From Streptomyces sp. SID13726 (GTDB lineage Bacteria > Actinomycetota > Actinomycetes > Streptomycetales > Streptomycetaceae), in NCBI RefSeq assembly GCF_010548375.1, contig NZ_JAAGLY010000024.1, positions 1 to 64,000 on the forward strand: a stretch of DNA of 64,000 nucleotides, given 5' to 3'. The translations under genes and the position numbers were made by a program. The notes under the pieces are model-generated. The model was given only the letters and a program-made list of their open reading frames with translations, searched no databases and was not told the origin of the DNA. This document shows positions 33,773 through 42,000 of this stretch, piece by piece; positions within the stretch are counted from its first letter, which is position 1; each line of letters starts with the position of its first letter.

Positions 33773-35281
33773 GTGAACGACACCGCCCACGCGCTCAGCG
33801 CGTCCCGCACCCTGTGGGAGCTGGTCTCCCGCCGCGCCGACCTGACCCCCGACCGCCCGGTCCTCCTCCAGGACGACCGCACGCTCACGTTCGGAGAACT
33901 GCGCACGCGTGCCGAGCGGGTGGCGGCGGGGCTCCACGACATGGGCGTACGCCCCGGCACGGTGGTCGCCTGGCAGCTGCCCACCCGGATCGAGACGGCC
34001 CTGCTCTCCTTCGCGCTGGCCCGCCTCGGCGCCGTGCAGTCGCCGGTGATCCCCTTCTACCGGGACCGCGAAGTCGGCTTCGCGCTGCGGGAGTCGAAGG
34101 CGGAGTTCTTCGCGGTGCCGGGCGTCTGGCGCGGCTTCGACCACACGGAGATGGCCCAACGGCTCAGCGCGAAGGGCGTCTTCGAGGCGTACGACGACCT
34201 CCCGGACGGCGACCCGGCCGTGCTGCCCGCCCCGCCCGCCGACGGCACCTCCGTGCGGTGGATCTACTGGACCTCGGGCACCACCTCCGACCCCAAGGGC
34301 GTGCTGCACACGGACCGTTCGCTGATCGCGGGCGGCTCCTGCCTCGCGCACGCGCTGCACCTCGCGGCGGACGACGTGGGCTCGATGGCGTTCCCGTACG
34401 CGCACATCGCGGGCCCGGACTACACCGTGATGCTGCTGCTGTACGGCTTCCCCGCGGTGATGTTCGAGCAGTTCGCGCTGCCGGACGCGCTGGAGGGCTA
34501 CCGCAGGCACAAGGTGACGGTGGCGGGCGGTTCGACGGCGTTCTACTCGATGTTCCTCACCGAGCAGCGCAAGCGGCCCGGCGAGCGGATCATCCCGACG
34601 CTGCGGCTGCTCGCCGGGGGCGGGGCGCCCAAGCCGCCGGAGGTGTACCACGCCGTCGTACGGGAGTTGGGGGCGCAGCTGACGCACGGGTACGGCATGA
34701 CCGAGGTGCCGATGATCACCATGGGCGCGCCGGACGACACGGCGGAGAACCTGGCGACGACCGAGGGGCGGCCCCCGGAGGGGATGGCCGTGCGGATCGT
34801 GGACGGGGAGGTGCGGCTGAAGGGGGAGGCGGTGTGCCAGGGCTATCTCGACCCGGCCCAGACCGCCGAGGCCTTCGACGAGTTGGGCTATCTGCGCACC
34901 GGCGACCTCGGGCGGCTCACGGCCACCGGCCATCTGGTGCTCACCGGGCGGCTCAAGGACGTGATCATCCGCAAGGGCGAGAACATCTCGGCGAAGGAGA
35001 TCGAGGATCTGCTCGCCGCGCATCCGGACGTCGGGGACGTGGCGGTGATCGGGCTGCCGGACGCCGAGCGCGGGGAGCGTGTGTGCGCGGTGGTGGAACA
35101 GCCCGAGGGCGCCGGGGAGTTGACCCTGGACGCCGTAGCCGGGTATCTGCGCGCGGAAGGGCTGTCGCCGCACAAGCTGCCGGAGCAGCTGGAGGTGGTG
35201 GACGCCCTTCCGCGCAACGAGACCCTGCGCAAGGTCCTCAAGTACAAGCTCAGGGAACGCTATTCGGGGACGGTGAAGTAG
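33773..35281 (+). CDS. AMP-forming acyl-CoA ligase (FadD-type)
   Basis: A 502-residue ANL-superfamily ligase that activates a carboxylic acid with ATP and CoA. Visible motifs are the P-loop-like YWTSGTTSDPKGVLHT, LTHGYGMTEVP (A5), YLRTGDLG (A7) and the C-terminal hinge LTGRLKDVIIRKGENIS. The final catalytic-lysine region is RNETLRKVLKYKLRE. The GTG at 33773 has AAGGGGG at 6 nt; the in-frame ATG 21 bp earlier has no ribosome site. Divergent from the heteromeric dehydrogenase operon and under regulon site 7, it probably makes the first acyl-CoA of the pathway. The exact acid is unknown. Its 3' end overlaps the convergent EF-hand gene by 22 bp. Confidence 0.9.
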   Translation: MNDTAHALSASRTLWELVSRRADLTPDRPVLLQDDRTLTFGELRTRAERVAAGLHDMGVRPGTVVAWQLPTRIETALLSFALARLGAVQSPVIPFYRDREVGFALRESKAEFFAVPGVWRGFDHTEMAQRLSAKGVFEAYDDLPDGDPAVLPAPPADGTSVRWIYWTSGTTSDPKGVLHTDRSLIAGGSCLAHALHLAADDVGSMAFPYAHIAGPDYTVMLLLYGFPAVMFEQFALPDALEGYRRHKVTVAGGSTAFYSMFLTEQRKRPGERIIPTLRLLAGGGAPKPPEVYHAVVRELGAQLTHGYGMTEVPMITMGAPDDTAENLATTEGRPPEGMAVRIVDGEVRLKGEAVCQGYLDPAQTAEAFDELGYLRTGDLGRLTATGHLVLTGRLKDVIIRKGENISAKEIEDLLAAHPDVGDVAVIGLPDAERGERVCAVVEQPEGAGELTLDAVAGYLRAEGLSPHKLPEQLEVVDALPRNETLRKVLKYKLRERYSGTVK

Positions 35282-35772
35282 CGGGCGAAGGCGGGCACGA
35301 TCTCGGCCTCGCCGACCTTGCCGTCGCCGTCGGTGTCCAGGGTCGCGGCGGCGGCCTGTGCGAGGTCCTCACCGACGCCGAGGATTCTGAGCACGCGCGC
35401 GGTGTCCGCCACGGTGGCGCGTCCGTCGCCGTCCTGGTCGGCGACGGCGATCGCCGCGTGCAGGAAGGGGCGGGCGATCTCGGCGAACCGGTCCGGGTTG
35501 TCGCGCAGCCGCTTGACCGCGCCGTTCACGAACTCGTCGCGGGTGATCCGCTGGTCGCCGTCCCGGTCGGCGATGCCGGCCATGCCCTGCCAGAACGCCT
35601 CCGCGCCGATGTACAGCGCCTGTCCCTTGTCGGAGCGTGCCGTGGTGCCGAACTCCGTGAGCAGCGCCTTGGCCGCCACGTTGAAGTCCTCGCGGTCGAT
35701 GTAGCCGTTGCCGTCCTGGTCGAAGGTGGCGAACCGGCCGGCGATCCTGCGCTCGTACTCGCTGCTGACCAT
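35260..35772 (-). CDS. EF-hand calcium-binding protein (calerythrin-like)
   Basis: A 170-residue protein with four EF-hand loops: DQDGNGYIDRED (about 18-29), DRDGDQRITRDE (68-79), DQDGDGRATVAD (112-123) and DTDGDGKVGEAE (145-156). All have acidic residues at the coordinating positions, though the third ends in Asp rather than Glu. This layout matches sarcoplasmic-type or calerythrin proteins of actinomycetes, thought to buffer or sense calcium in the cytoplasm. There is no signal peptide. It overlaps the 3' end of the acyl-CoA ligase by 22 bp. Confidence 0.93.
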   Translation of the reverse strand: MVSSEYERRIAGRFATFDQDGNGYIDREDFNVAAKALLTEFGTTARSDKGQALYIGAEAFWQGMAGIADRDGDQRITRDEFVNGAVKRLRDNPDRFAEIARPFLHAAIAVADQDGDGRATVADTARVLRILGVGEDLAQAAAATLDTDGDGKVGEAEIVPAFARYFTVPE

Positions 35773-35933
35773 GTCTCTTCGGGCCGCCTCACATCACGTC
35801 GGGTGCATCTGGCACGGAGCGTACGACGCGCGGGGCGCCCCGGGGGCCGGAAGGCGTCGCTTGTGCCAAGACCGGGGGAATTTCGGGACAACGGTGTGGC
35901 CGTGCGAGTGCCCCAGGTCACAGCTGTGCCGGT

Positions 35934-36314
35934 TCAGGCCGAGAGTGGTCCCGCCTCCTCGTCGGTCGCCGAGTCCAGGTCCGGGTGGACCTCGAACAGG
36001 CGGCGGACGCCGAGGGCACCGAGGACACGGTTGACGTGCGAGCCGTCGGCGGCGCCCTGGGCCGGGAGTATCAGGCGCAGATCACCCCGGCAGGAGCGGA
36101 TGAGGCGGCGGGAGGCGATGAGGACGCCCACGCCGCTGGAGTCGCAGAAGTACACCTCGGAGAGGTCGAGGACGAGACTGTGGCGCCCCTCGGCCACCAC
36201 GTCGTGCACCCGCTGGCGCAGCACGGGTGAGGTCACCAGGTCCAGCTCGCCCGACACTTGGAGCACGGTCCAGTCGCCCTGCTCGTCGCCGGTCACATTG
36301 AACGCCACCACCAT
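35934..36314 (-). CDS. STAS-domain anti-sigma factor antagonist
   Basis: A 126-residue STAS protein. The fold runs WTVLQVSGELDLVTSPVLRQRV, LVLDLSEVYFCDSSGVGVLIAS, in which the serine of CDSSG is the usual phosphorylation site. When unphosphorylated such proteins bind an RsbW-type kinase and free its sigma factor. It is divergent from the ECF sigma gene (36630) across 315 bp. The kinase could be the GHKL protein at 30535 or one elsewhere. The C-terminus is an acidic extension (DLDSATDEEAG). Confidence 0.92.
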   Translation of the reverse strand: MVVAFNVTGDEQGDWTVLQVSGELDLVTSPVLRQRVHDVVAEGRHSLVLDLSEVYFCDSSGVGVLIASRRLIRSCRGDLRLILPAQGAADGSHVNRVLGALGVRRLFEVHPDLDSATDEEAGPLSA

Positions 36315-36629
36315 GCCCTTCGCTCGCCGGAAAGCAACCGGAAGCCTTACCTACGCTTCCTTGCAGCGCGGCTGCCCAGCGGCCGTTCCCTGAAACACAG
36401 ACCGAGAAACGGGAATCGTTCGAAAGAGGCTTGTTTTAGTCGGCTTCGATCCTGTTCGATCAGGTCTGATCAATCTATGGACGGGTAGAGGAAGGTCCAC
36501 TACCACTTGCGCCCTCGCGGGGGGCGCGTATTGGAACAAAGGGGCGTGCGCTGTCGGAGGTGCCGACTACATTCGAGGAGACGGTGGGCGCAGGCTTGAC
36601 TCGGAGACTTCCAGGGGTGAGGGGGCCGT
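36315..36629. promoter_or_regulatory. Divergent promoter region of the STAS and ECF sigma genes
   Basis: 315 bp with an unusually AT-rich centre (about 36418-36480, including TTGTTTTAGTCGGC and repeated GATC-containing words). GTCT-N15-GGGTAG at about 36463-36488 loosely resembles a stress-sigma (GNNT-N14-16-GGGTAC) promoter reading toward the ECF gene. No stronger call is possible. Confidence 0.35.
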
Positions 36630-37220
36630 ATGGCGAAGAAGGACGCACCGCCCCGCTGGGACCGCAAGATGCAGCAGCGGCTCGCGCGCGGGGAGGCGGC
36701 CGCTCTGGGTGAGCTCTACGACCGTTTCGCTTCGCTCGTGCACGGACTCGCCCACCGGGTGCTCGGTGACGAGCGCGCCGCCGACGGCATCACCCGGGAC
36801 GTCTTCGCCCACGTCTGGGAGCACCCCGAGTCCTACGACCCCAAACAGGGCCCGCTGCGCTCCTGGGTGGCCACGTTGACCCACCGACTCGCCGTGCAGC
36901 GGCTGCGCGCCACCGAGACCGCCGCGCTCAGCCAAGGCGGCGAGGGGGCCGTCGCCGACGCCGAGGAGCTGGAGGGCAAGGTCCGCCGGGCCTCGGTCGC
37001 GGCCCGCGCCGACTACATCGTCCAGTCCATGCCCACACCGCTGCGCGCCGCCCTGGAGCTGGCCTACTTCCAGCGCCGCGACTACCGCCAGACCGCCACC
37101 GACCTCGGCGTCACCGAGGACGAGGCCCGCCGCCGCCTCCGCCTCGGCCTCCAACTCCTGTCCACGGCGCACGACGCCGGAGCGCCGGGCGCGCCACCGG
37201 GATACGGGGGCGCGGCGTGA
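36630..37220 (+). CDS. ECF-type RNA polymerase sigma factor
   Basis: A 196-residue sigma factor. Region 2 is AALGELYDRFASLVHGLAHRVLGDERAADGITRDVFAHVWEHP, then GPLRSWVATLTHRLAVQRLR. Region 4 is RAALELAYFQRRDYRQTATDLGVTEDEARRRLRLGL, a sigma4 HTH. There is no domain beyond region 4 apart from a short Gly/Ala tail. ATG 36630 follows a G-rich ribosome site. Its last 4 bp overlap the start of the zinc anti-sigma gene (GTGA), the standard layout for an ECF sigma/anti-sigma pair. Confidence 0.92.
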   Translation: MAKKDAPPRWDRKMQQRLARGEAAALGELYDRFASLVHGLAHRVLGDERAADGITRDVFAHVWEHPESYDPKQGPLRSWVATLTHRLAVQRLRATETAALSQGGEGAVADAEELEGKVRRASVAARADYIVQSMPTPLRAALELAYFQRRDYRQTATDLGVTEDEARRRLRLGLQLLSTAHDAGAPGAPPGYGGAA

Positions 37221-38908
37221 GCGGCCATTTCGAGGTGTACGGCGAGCGTGGCGGGTACGGGGAGCCGGGTGCGCGGGGTTCGGGTGCGCGGGATGCGGGG
37301 CTCGGTGGGATGTTCGCCGAGGGGTCCGGGGATGCCGGGGGCTCCGGGGGCGTCCGAGGTGCCGCTGCGGCCTCGCTGCCGGGCGGTTTCGGGTACGACG
37401 ACGGCGCGGAGGCCTCCGGCGAGCGCGACCGGGGTGGGGCGAGCGGCCCCCGCGCGGGCGGCCCTCATGGGGGCGCTCCTCGTGCGGACTCCCCCGGAAA
37501 CGCCGTCCCGAGGGGAGCCGGCGCGGGTGATCCGCCCGACCCCGGCGCCGACGGCGCGGGCGGCACGGAAGCGGGCGGGCCGAGTGGCCCCGGCCCCTTC
37601 GGAGACCCCGGCGACCCCGGCAAACCCGGTCGCCCCCACGGCCCGGGCGCTCCGGGTGACCCCGGCGGCCCCGGCACCGGCGACAGCTCCGGCGCCGATC
37701 CCGGCCGGCCGCCCCGCATACCCCTCCCCCGGGCCTCCGTCGAGGACACCGGGCGGCCGCTGCCCGCGCTGGACGAGCTGCCGCCGCCCGCGCCGCTCGT
37801 GCTGGAGCACCGGGTGCTGAAGGCGTTGCTCGGGGCGTGGGCACTGGCCGCGTGTTCGGTGGCGGAGACGGCCGCCGTGGAGGACCACCTCGGGGTGTGC
37901 GGCTCCTGCGCGGACGAGGCGCTGCGGCTGCGCGAGGCGGTCGGGCTGCTCCAGCGGCCGGAGAGCCTCGACCTGGACCCCGGTCTGCGCACCCGTGTCC
38001 TGGAGAGCTGCCTGGACCGGCGCCCGCCGCGCATCCCGCTGCCCGAGTGGGCCACGCCGTACGACGCCGAGACCGCACGGCTCGACGCGCTGCTCCAGGA
38101 CTTCGGCGACGCCGAGTGGCACGCGCCCGTGCGGCTGCGGTGGTTCGAGGCCGACGAGGCCACCAGCCGCCGTACGACCGTCGCCGGGGTCATAGCCCAC
38201 CTGCTGTCGGTCGACGGCCTCGTCGCGGTCGCCCTCGGCCTGGACGACCCGATGGGCGAGATCCCCGCGGGCGCCCCCACACCGGCCGGCCGCACCGAGT
38301 CGTACTGGCGCGCCTCGCACTTCCCGCCGACCCGCTCGGTACGGGCGCCGTGGCGCGAGCAGAGCCACGACCTCGTGCGCACGGTGTCCTTCACGGGCAG
38401 CACCTCGGGGAAACTCGCCGTGCCCTACGGCGACTTCGAACTCCCCCTGCACGACGCGATGCTGGACCGCGCCTTCGAGTGCTGGGTCCACGCGGGCGAC
38501 ATCGCCGAGGCCGTCGACTACCCCTACGCTCCCCCGTCGCCCCGCCACCTCAACCGCATGATCGACCTGGCGGCCAGGATGCTGCCCGCGGTGCTGGCGG
38601 AACGCCGGCGGAAGGGGCTCGCGGCACCGGTACACGGCCGGCACCTGGTGAGCGCGGGCGGCCCCGGCCGGAGTCTGCGGCTGGAGATCGAGGGAATGGG
38701 CGGCGGCGAGTGGCTGATCCCGCTCGACTCCCCGGCGGCGGTGGGGTCGGCGGCCCACGAGGTGGCGCATGTCGCGCTGGACGGCGTGGAGTTCTGCCAG
38801 CTGGCGGCGGGCCATGTGCCTCCGGCGGAGGCGGCGGCTGGGCAACTCGGTGACCGTGAGGCGATCAGGGATGTGCTGTTCGCCGCGGCGAGCTTGAGCC
38901 GTCTGTAG
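37217..38908 (+). CDS. Zinc anti-sigma factor fused to a mycothiol maleylpyruvate isomerase-like domain
   Basis: A 563-residue protein coupled to the upstream sigma gene. Residues 1-190 are low-complexity Gly/Pro/Asp with a collagen-like stretch (GDPGDPGKPGRP, GPGAPGDPGGPG at 129-153). Residues about 195-245 form the zinc-associated anti-sigma motif H224-x3-C228-x2-C231 in VEDHLGVCGSCADEALRL. Residues about 260-563 resemble the MDMPI (DinB-like, mycothiol-dependent) fold: FEADEATSRRTTVAGVIAHLLSVDG, and ECWVHAGDIAEAVDYP. There is no membrane segment, so it is a cytoplasmic anti-sigma. The zinc/thiol features suggest redox or mycothiol sensing; this is inference. Confidence 0.85.
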   Translation: MSGHFEVYGERGGYGEPGARGSGARDAGLGGMFAEGSGDAGGSGGVRGAAAASLPGGFGYDDGAEASGERDRGGASGPRAGGPHGGAPRADSPGNAVPRGAGAGDPPDPGADGAGGTEAGGPSGPGPFGDPGDPGKPGRPHGPGAPGDPGGPGTGDSSGADPGRPPRIPLPRASVEDTGRPLPALDELPPPAPLVLEHRVLKALLGAWALAACSVAETAAVEDHLGVCGSCADEALRLREAVGLLQRPESLDLDPGLRTRVLESCLDRRPPRIPLPEWATPYDAETARLDALLQDFGDAEWHAPVRLRWFEADEATSRRTTVAGVIAHLLSVDGLVAVALGLDDPMGEIPAGAPTPAGRTESYWRASHFPPTRSVRAPWREQSHDLVRTVSFTGSTSGKLAVPYGDFELPLHDAMLDRAFECWVHAGDIAEAVDYPYAPPSPRHLNRMIDLAARMLPAVLAERRRKGLAAPVHGRHLVSAGGPGRSLRLEIEGMGGGEWLIPLDSPAAVGSAAHEVAHVALDGVEFCQLAAGHVPPAEAAAGQLGDREAIRDVLFAAASLSRL

Positions 38909-38955
38909 GGGGTGGGTTGCGGGTTCGTCGGCGAGTGCGGGCGATTCGTGGTTGC

Positions 38956-39024
38956 TCGCGCAGTTCCCCGCGCCCCTGAAAAGCGTCCACTGAAGGTCTT
39001 TCAGGGGCGCGGGGAACTGCGCGA
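38956..39024. terminator. 26-bp perfect inverted repeat made of two Streptomyces repeat copies (3)
   Basis: Arms 38956-38981 and 38999-39024 are exact reverse complements (TCGCGCAGTTCCCCGCGCCC... outward), with a 17-nt loop. Each arm is the common GCGCAGTTCCCCGCGCCCCT element. It lies between the convergent anti-sigma (stop 38908) and purU (stop 39074) genes and is very likely a bidirectional terminator. Confidence 0.85.
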
Positions 39025-39073
39025 ACGGCCCCCACCGGCCCGCAGCCGCCCTACGACAGCAGCCCCCGAGCCG

Positions 39074-39955
39074 TCAGGCGAACACGACCGTCCGTCGGCC
39101 GTTCAGCAGAATCCGGCGCTCCGCATGCCACTTCACGGCCCGCGCCAGCGCCTGGCACTCCACATCCCGCCCGATCGCGACCAGTTGGTCCGGCGTGACG
39201 TCGTGCCCCACCCGCTCGACCTCCTGCTCGATGATCGGCCCCTCGTCGAGGTCGGCGGTGACGTAGTGCGCCGTCGCCCCGATCAGCTTCACACCCCGCG
39301 CATGCGCCTGGTGATACGGCTTCGCGCCCTTGAAGCTCGGCAGGAACGAGTGGTGGATGTTGATGATCTTGCCGCTCAGCTGCTTGCACAGGTCGTCGGA
39401 GAGGACCTGCATGTACCGGGCCAGCACGACGAGTTCGACGTCCTGCTCGCGCACCAGCTCAAGAAGCCGCGCCTCCGCCTCGGCCTTGTTCTCCCGCGTC
39501 ACCGGAATGTGGTGGAAGGGAATGTCGTACGACCCCACGAGCTCGGCGAACTCGGTGTGGTTGGACACCACGGCCGCGATGTCCACCGGCAGCGCTCCGA
39601 TGCGCGCGCGGAACAGCAGGTCGTTCAGGCAGTGCCCGAACTTGCTGACCATGAGCACGACCCGCATCCGGTCCTCGGCCCGGTTGAGCTGCCAGTCCAT
39701 GTGGAAGGAGTCGCCGATCGCCGCGAAGGACGCCCGCAGCTTGTCCACCGTGACCGGCGCCTCCGCCGAGAAGTGGACGCGCATGAAGAACAGACCCGTG
39801 TCGTGGTCGCCGAACTGCTGGCTGTCCTCGATGTTGCAGCCGGTCATGAAGAGATAGCTCGACACGGCGTGCACGATGCCCTGCTTGTCGGGGCAGGACA
39901 GGGTCAGGACGTACTGCTCGGCCGGGGCCTCGGCCCGGGTGGACTGCGCGTTCAT
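39074..39955 (-). CDS. purU: Formyltetrahydrofolate deformylase
   Basis: A 293-residue enzyme that hydrolyses 10-formyl-tetrahydrofolate to formate and tetrahydrofolate, balancing one-carbon units. An N-terminal ACT domain (YVLTLSCPDKQGIVHAVSSYLF, 15-95) is followed by the formyltransferase-fold hydrolase domain. That domain has MVSKFGHCLNDLLFR, VSNHTEFAELV, ARYMQVLSDDLC and the catalytic block INIHHSFLPSFKGAKPYHQAHARGVKLIGATAHYVTADLDEGPIIEQ. Asn, His and Asp of the active site are all present. Length and order match PurU exactly. It is a single gene; the strong inverted repeat follows its stop. Confidence 0.96.
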   Translation of the reverse strand: MNAQSTRAEAPAEQYVLTLSCPDKQGIVHAVSSYLFMTGCNIEDSQQFGDHDTGLFFMRVHFSAEAPVTVDKLRASFAAIGDSFHMDWQLNRAEDRMRVVLMVSKFGHCLNDLLFRARIGALPVDIAAVVSNHTEFAELVGSYDIPFHHIPVTRENKAEAEARLLELVREQDVELVVLARYMQVLSDDLCKQLSGKIINIHHSFLPSFKGAKPYHQAHARGVKLIGATAHYVTADLDEGPIIEQEVERVGHDVTPDQLVAIGRDVECQALARAVKWHAERRILLNGRRTVVFA

Positions 39956-40001
39956 GCAGGACAGGGTCGCATATCCCCCGCTCCGGCAGACACCGCGTCC
40001 G

Positions 40002-40502
40002 TCACGCGGACCGGGTCATGATCTGGAGCACCTGGAGCGTGCGCGGCGGCGCCTCGGGGTCCTCCCCGTCGGCCATCGCCATGCGCACGTGCGCGTCCCG
40101 CGCCGCCCGCACCGCGTCCGGCCAGCCCGGGTTCTCCATGTACACGGAGACGGGGGCGTCGGGCCCGACCTGGTGCATGATCCGCAGCACCCTGAGGACG
40201 GCGGTGTCGACCAGGGCCGCCTCCTGGGAGTCCCGGAAGATCGTGCCGACGTATTTCTCGGCGGACCAGTTGTCCAGCCAGGTGTCCTCGACGAGGCGGT
40301 ACACGGCGTCGGTGACGTCCCCGTACCCCTCGACACCGGCCAGCCAGACGTTCTGCTGGAACGTGGGGTCGGAGAGCATGTGCAGCGCGGAGCGCACATT
40401 GCTGCGCCAGCGCCACCACGGCATGTCGTTCAGTGGCATGCCGCCCATGGTGGAGGAGCGACGGCCGCGACGGGAAGAGTTCTCCGAACCTTGCACGGTC
40501 AT
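40002..40502 (-). CDS. SCO4402-family conserved hypothetical protein
   Basis: A 166-residue conserved actinobacterial protein of unknown function, which I recognise as the SCO4402 family. Characteristic stretches are LNDMPWWRWRSNVRSALHML, FQQNVWLAGVEGYGDVTDAVYRLVEDTWLDNWSAEKYVG and VDTAVLRVLRIMHQVGPDAPVSVYMENPGW. It is soluble, with no signal or membrane segment. ATG 40502 is used, but later ATGs at about 40448-40439 are equally possible because the family core begins at LNDMPWW. It lies upstream of purU on the same strand with a 46-bp gap, so the two may be co-transcribed. Confidence 0.85.
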   Translation of the reverse strand: MTVQGSENSSRRGRRSSTMGGMPLNDMPWWRWRSNVRSALHMLSDPTFQQNVWLAGVEGYGDVTDAVYRLVEDTWLDNWSAEKYVGTIFRDSQEAALVDTAVLRVLRIMHQVGPDAPVSVYMENPGWPDAVRAARDAHVRMAMADGEDPEAPPRTLQVLQIMTRSA

Positions 40503-40558
40503 CGATCGTACGTTCTGCCTCACACGGGGCGCACAGACCCCTCGCTGTTCACCTTTAC

Positions 40559-40584
40559 GTCACCCTTCGTTGACCAAGGGTCAC
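40559..40584. promoter_or_regulatory. Inverted repeat in the promoter of the solute-binding protein gene
   Basis: GTCACCCTT and AAGGGTCAC (8 of 9 paired) flank CGTTGACC, which could be a -35 element. It lies in the gap between the divergent SCO4402-family and ABC solute-binding genes. Possible operator. Confidence 0.4.
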
Positions 40585-40620
40585 TCCCGAGTTGGCGGTG
40601 TGGCGGAAGCGTGTGTGTCC

Positions 40621-41991
40621 ATGACCGGCAGGCGATTCATGCGAAGCACCTTCCTCCCCAAGCACCACCGGCCCGTCAGAGCCACCGTCCTCGCGGCGGG
40701 GGCGCTGGTGGCCAGTGCCTCGCTCGCCGCCGGTTGCGGGGTCGTCCCCGGTACCACGGGGGGTTCCGGGGACGACCCGATCAAGGTCATGACCTGGGCC
40801 CCGTCGGACACCAAGGCGACCAACAAACCCGGCATGCCCGCCTTCGCCCAGGCCTACGCCCGCTGGATCAACTCCAAGGGCGGCATCAACGGCCGTAAGC
40901 TCACCGTCCTGACCTGCAACGACCACAACGACGGGGTGGCCGCCGCGAAGTGCGCCCGGCGCGCGGTCAAGGAGAACGTCGTCGCGGTCATCGGCTCCTA
41001 CAGCCAGTACGGCGACTCCTTCTTCCCGCCTCTCGAAGGCGCGGGCATCCCCTACATAGGCGGCTACGGCGTCACCAACGCCGAGTTCACCAGCCCGCTG
41101 TCCTATCCGGTCAACGGCGGCCAGCCCACGCTGCTCGCCGGACTCGGCAAGGAACTCGCCACGGCCTGCGGAAACGTCACTCTGGTCCGGCCCGACACCA
41201 TCGCGGGCGACGAACTGCCCGTGCTCCTCGACTCCGGACTGACCACCGGCGGGCACCGGGCGGCGAGCGACATCCGGGCGGCGGACGACGCCACCGAGTA
41301 CTCGGAGCAGTCGACGCGGGCGCTCGACACCTCGACCGGCGGCTCCTCGGCGGCCGGCACCGCCACATCCGGCGGCTCCGCCTCCGGTTCGGCGAAGCAG
41401 GGGTGCGTGGTGCCCGCGCTCGGCGACCGCACCAGCACCTTCATGGACTCCTTCCGGCGCACCCGCGAGGAGTACCCGCAGGTGCGGACCGCCATGGCGA
41501 TGGGCAGCGTCGACCAGACGGTGATCGACGCCTCCGGCGGGAAGTCCGGGCCGTACGAGGGGTCGTACATCACCGGCTGGTACCCGGTGGAGGGCGACGC
41601 CCGCTGGGACGGGATGAAGAAGGTCATCAACGCGGAGGCCTTCGACGACAACCGCATCGACTCGGCGGACGCCGGGGTGCAGACGACCTGGATCGCCTAC
41701 ACCGTGTTCAAGGCGGTCGTGGAGTCGCTGGGCGACGGCCAGGTGTCCGCGGACAGCGTGCGCGCCGCCCTCAACGACGGGCTGAAGATCAGCACCGGCG
41801 GTCTGACCCCGACCCTCCAGTGGACCACCCGGGACACCTGGAGCTCCGCGGACGACCTCGCCTCGGTGGGCTTCCCGCGGATGGTCAACGCCAACGTGAC
41901 GCTCCAGGTCGTGCGCCAGGGCCGGCTCGTGGCGGCCCACAAGGGCTTCACCGATGTGACGAAGACCCTCCAGAACGCGGACGTCGACTGA
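40621..41991 (+). CDS. ABC transporter solute-binding lipoprotein (branched-chain amino acid type)
   Basis: A 456-residue extracytoplasmic binding protein. The signal RPVRATVLAAGALVASASLAAGC has a lipobox with lipidated Cys (LAAGC). The mature part is a type-1 periplasmic-binding fold: SKGGINGRKLTVLTCNDHND, CARRAVKENVVAVIGSYSQYG, YPQVRTAMAMGS, TTWIAYTVFKAVVESLGDG. This is the LivJ/urea/amide-binding superfamily. A Ser/Gly/Ala-rich insert sits at about 240-265 (TGGSSAAGTATSGGS). No permease or ATPase gene is adjacent, so it is an orphan here. ATG 40621 or ATG 40639 could start it; the latter has AGG closer. The long frame from 40018 is spurious. Confidence 0.87.
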   Translation: MTGRRFMRSTFLPKHHRPVRATVLAAGALVASASLAAGCGVVPGTTGGSGDDPIKVMTWAPSDTKATNKPGMPAFAQAYARWINSKGGINGRKLTVLTCNDHNDGVAAAKCARRAVKENVVAVIGSYSQYGDSFFPPLEGAGIPYIGGYGVTNAEFTSPLSYPVNGGQPTLLAGLGKELATACGNVTLVRPDTIAGDELPVLLDSGLTTGGHRAASDIRAADDATEYSEQSTRALDTSTGGSSAAGTATSGGSASGSAKQGCVVPALGDRTSTFMDSFRRTREEYPQVRTAMAMGSVDQTVIDASGGKSGPYEGSYITGWYPVEGDARWDGMKKVINAEAFDDNRIDSADAGVQTTWIAYTVFKAVVESLGDGQVSADSVRAALNDGLKISTGGLTPTLQWTTRDTWSSADDLASVGFPRMVNANVTLQVVRQGRLVAAHKGFTDVTKTLQNADVD

Positions 41992-42000
41992 CCGTACCGC

